Shown in pieces: positions 5,256 through 6,251 of a stretch of 6,251 nucleotides of DNA. The DNA lies in assembly GCA_030628975.1 (NCBI GenBank), contig DAOVPZ010000073.1, positions 1 to 6,251 on the forward strand. Direction: 5' to 3'. How positions within the stretch are numbered: position 1 is the first letter of the stretch; each line of letters begins with the position of its first letter. Origin of the DNA: Candidatus Cloacimonadota bacterium (GTDB lineage Bacteria; Cloacimonadota; Cloacimonadia; JGIOTU-2). The notes under the pieces were generated by a model that was not told the origin of the DNA, did not search any database, and saw only the letters and a program-made list of their open reading frames with translations. Position numbers and translations under genes: made by a program.

Positions 5256-6251
5256 CTAACCATTTTTCCCTAATAGATATTCTAATCTTTTTCTCAATTC
5301 TTCTTTATCCGGTAAATAAAGTTTATATTTTGATGCGAACAATCTGTTAGAAATACTACCTAAAGCATATTCTATTAAAAGGTTATCTTTTTCTGCACCG
5401 AGAATAATCCCGATAGGAGAATTGTCGTTTTCAGCATTTTCTTCAGCCTTAATGTAATTTAAATACATATTCATCTGACCAATATCCTGATGAGTAATTT
5501 TGCCAACCTTCAGATCTATCAAGACAAAACATTTTAAAATTATATGATAAAACACCAAATCAATATAAAAATGAGTATTATTCAATGTAATTCTAAATTG
5601 ACGAGAGACAAAAGCAAATCCTTTTCCAAGTTCTAACAAAAACATGTGTAAATTATCAATAATTCTCTGTTCAAGTTCTCTTTCAGTGTATTTATGGGCT
5701 TCTGGAATTTTCAAAAATTCTAGTATATATGGGTCTTTTATAATATCCTCTTCTTTTTCTATAATCTGTCCCTTCTTGGCAAGTTTCAACACACCCTCTT
5801 TTTCTTTACTTAAGGCGATTCTTTCAAAAAGCATAGAGTTTATCTGCCTTTTAAGCTCTCTTACTGACCAACTTTCTTTAATGCATTGTTTCTCATAAAA
5901 GCTTCTTGATAAATCATCTGATACACCTAAAAGTTCTACATAATGGCTCCAGGATAATTTTCCAGACAGTGTCTGGAATTTTTGGTATTTAAAATAAAAC
6001 AATCTCATTAAATATACATTACTCTTACTAAAACCTTTACCAAATTTTAATTTTAAATCCTTAGATAGCCTTGTGAGTAATTCTGAGCCATATTCAGCCT
6101 TTTCTCCGCCCTTTTGTTCATATTCCACAATTCTTTTTCCTATTTCCCAATAAGTTTTGACCAAAACAGTATTGATAGTTTTTGCCACCTGTTTTCGTGA
6201 GTCTTCTAATAATTGTCCAATCGAATTTACCAACTGGTTATATTCCTGAGA
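5256..6251 (-). CDS. DUF1016/YhcG PDDEXK nuclease-family protein, 5' end outside window
   Basis: The visible 331 residues cover an N-terminal DUF1016_N helical domain and a C-terminal PDDEXK nuclease domain. N-terminal signs are YWEIGKRIVEYEQ, FGKGFSKSNVYLMRLFYFKY and LSWSHYVELLG, followed by RSFYEKQCIKESWSVREL. Nuclease signs are LELGKGFAFVSRQFRI, FYIDLVFYH with Asp231, VLIDLKVGK with Asp246 and Lys248, and GQMNMYLNYI (258-267), counting from the window edge. The usual ELK is DLK here, still a valid D-(D/E)xK. The frame is open to the edge; an in-frame TTG at 6233 could start it, but the preceding SQEYNQ fits the family N-terminus, so the true start is probably outside. Such proteins are often found in accessory DNA and near restriction systems; no partner is seen here. 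It ends 44 bp before the degV start and may share its transcript. Confidence 0.92.
   Translation of the reverse strand, partial: SQEYNQLVNSIGQLLEDSRKQVAKTINTVLVKTYWEIGKRIVEYEQKGGEKAEYGSELLTRLSKDLKLKFGKGFSKSNVYLMRLFYFKYQKFQTLSGKLSWSHYVELLGVSDDLSRSFYEKQCIKESWSVRELKRQINSMLFERIALSKEKEGVLKLAKKGQIIEKEEDIIKDPYILEFLKIPEAHKYTERELEQRIIDNLHMFLLELGKGFAFVSRQFRITLNNTHFYIDLVFYHIILKCFVLIDLKVGKITHQDIGQMNMYLNYIKAEENAENDNSPIGIILGAEKDNLLIEYALGSISNRLFASKYKLYLPDKEELRKRLEYLLGKNG

Noticed and set aside
5960..5978. 19-bp perfect palindrome TTCCAGACACTGTCTGGAA inside the DUF1016 gene
   Set aside because: It encodes KFQTLSGK before LSWSHY, which I recall as normal family sequence, so it is unlikely to be an insertion. 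A palindrome of this length in 6 kb by chance is not very improbable.
5256..6251. Restriction-modification or phage defence island
   Set aside because: DUF1016 proteins are sometimes found in such islands, but no methylase, specificity subunit, helicase or toxin is visible here; the neighbours are lipid genes.

Overview
The window is AT-rich bacterial DNA, by eye roughly one third G+C. All supported genes lie on the minus strand, so transcription runs from high to low coordinates. The gene complement is ordinary for bacteria: bacterial fatty-acid synthesis, PlsY and DegV families. Gram type or phylum cannot be read directly. Short palindromic hairpins between genes, a DUF1016 nuclease and low GC would fit an uncultivated FCB-type lineage such as Cloacimonadota or Bacteroidota relatives, but this is a weak inference.

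In transcription order the layout is as follows. (1) 6251-5256: a DUF1016/YhcG PDDEXK nuclease-like protein, open at the window edge. (2) 5211-3730: degV and a plsY-like gene, tightly spaced. (3) 3677-2934: a Mut7-C protein with a ubiquitin-like N-terminus and a zinc ribbon. (4) 2933-2702: a 232-bp gap holding four separate inverted repeats. (5) 2701-1430: an ElbB/DJ-1-like protein and a macrodomain protein, 12 bp apart. (6) 1231-662: a TetR regulator with its own upstream region. (7) 554-1: acyl carrier protein and the start of fabH, 7 bp apart and cut by the window edge.

Most genes with a clear role concern fatty acids and phospholipids. ACP and FabH belong to chain initiation, DegV proteins bind fatty acids, and PlsY moves acyl groups from acyl-phosphate to glycerol-3-phosphate. 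The best regulatory signal is a 21-bp operator-like sequence, GACTAAAA-N6-AATAGTC on the minus strand. It occurs once before the TetR gene and once over the predicted acp promoter and next to the acp ribosome binding site. This suggests that the TetR protein represses itself and the acp-fabH unit.

Two further points stand out. The macrodomain gene seems to carry a 30-bp in-frame palindromic element (residues 156-165) whose ends resemble an intergenic hairpin upstream. The Mut7-C and PlsY-like proteins also lack residues normally conserved in their families. I see no CRISPR array, tRNA, rRNA, transposase or known defence island.
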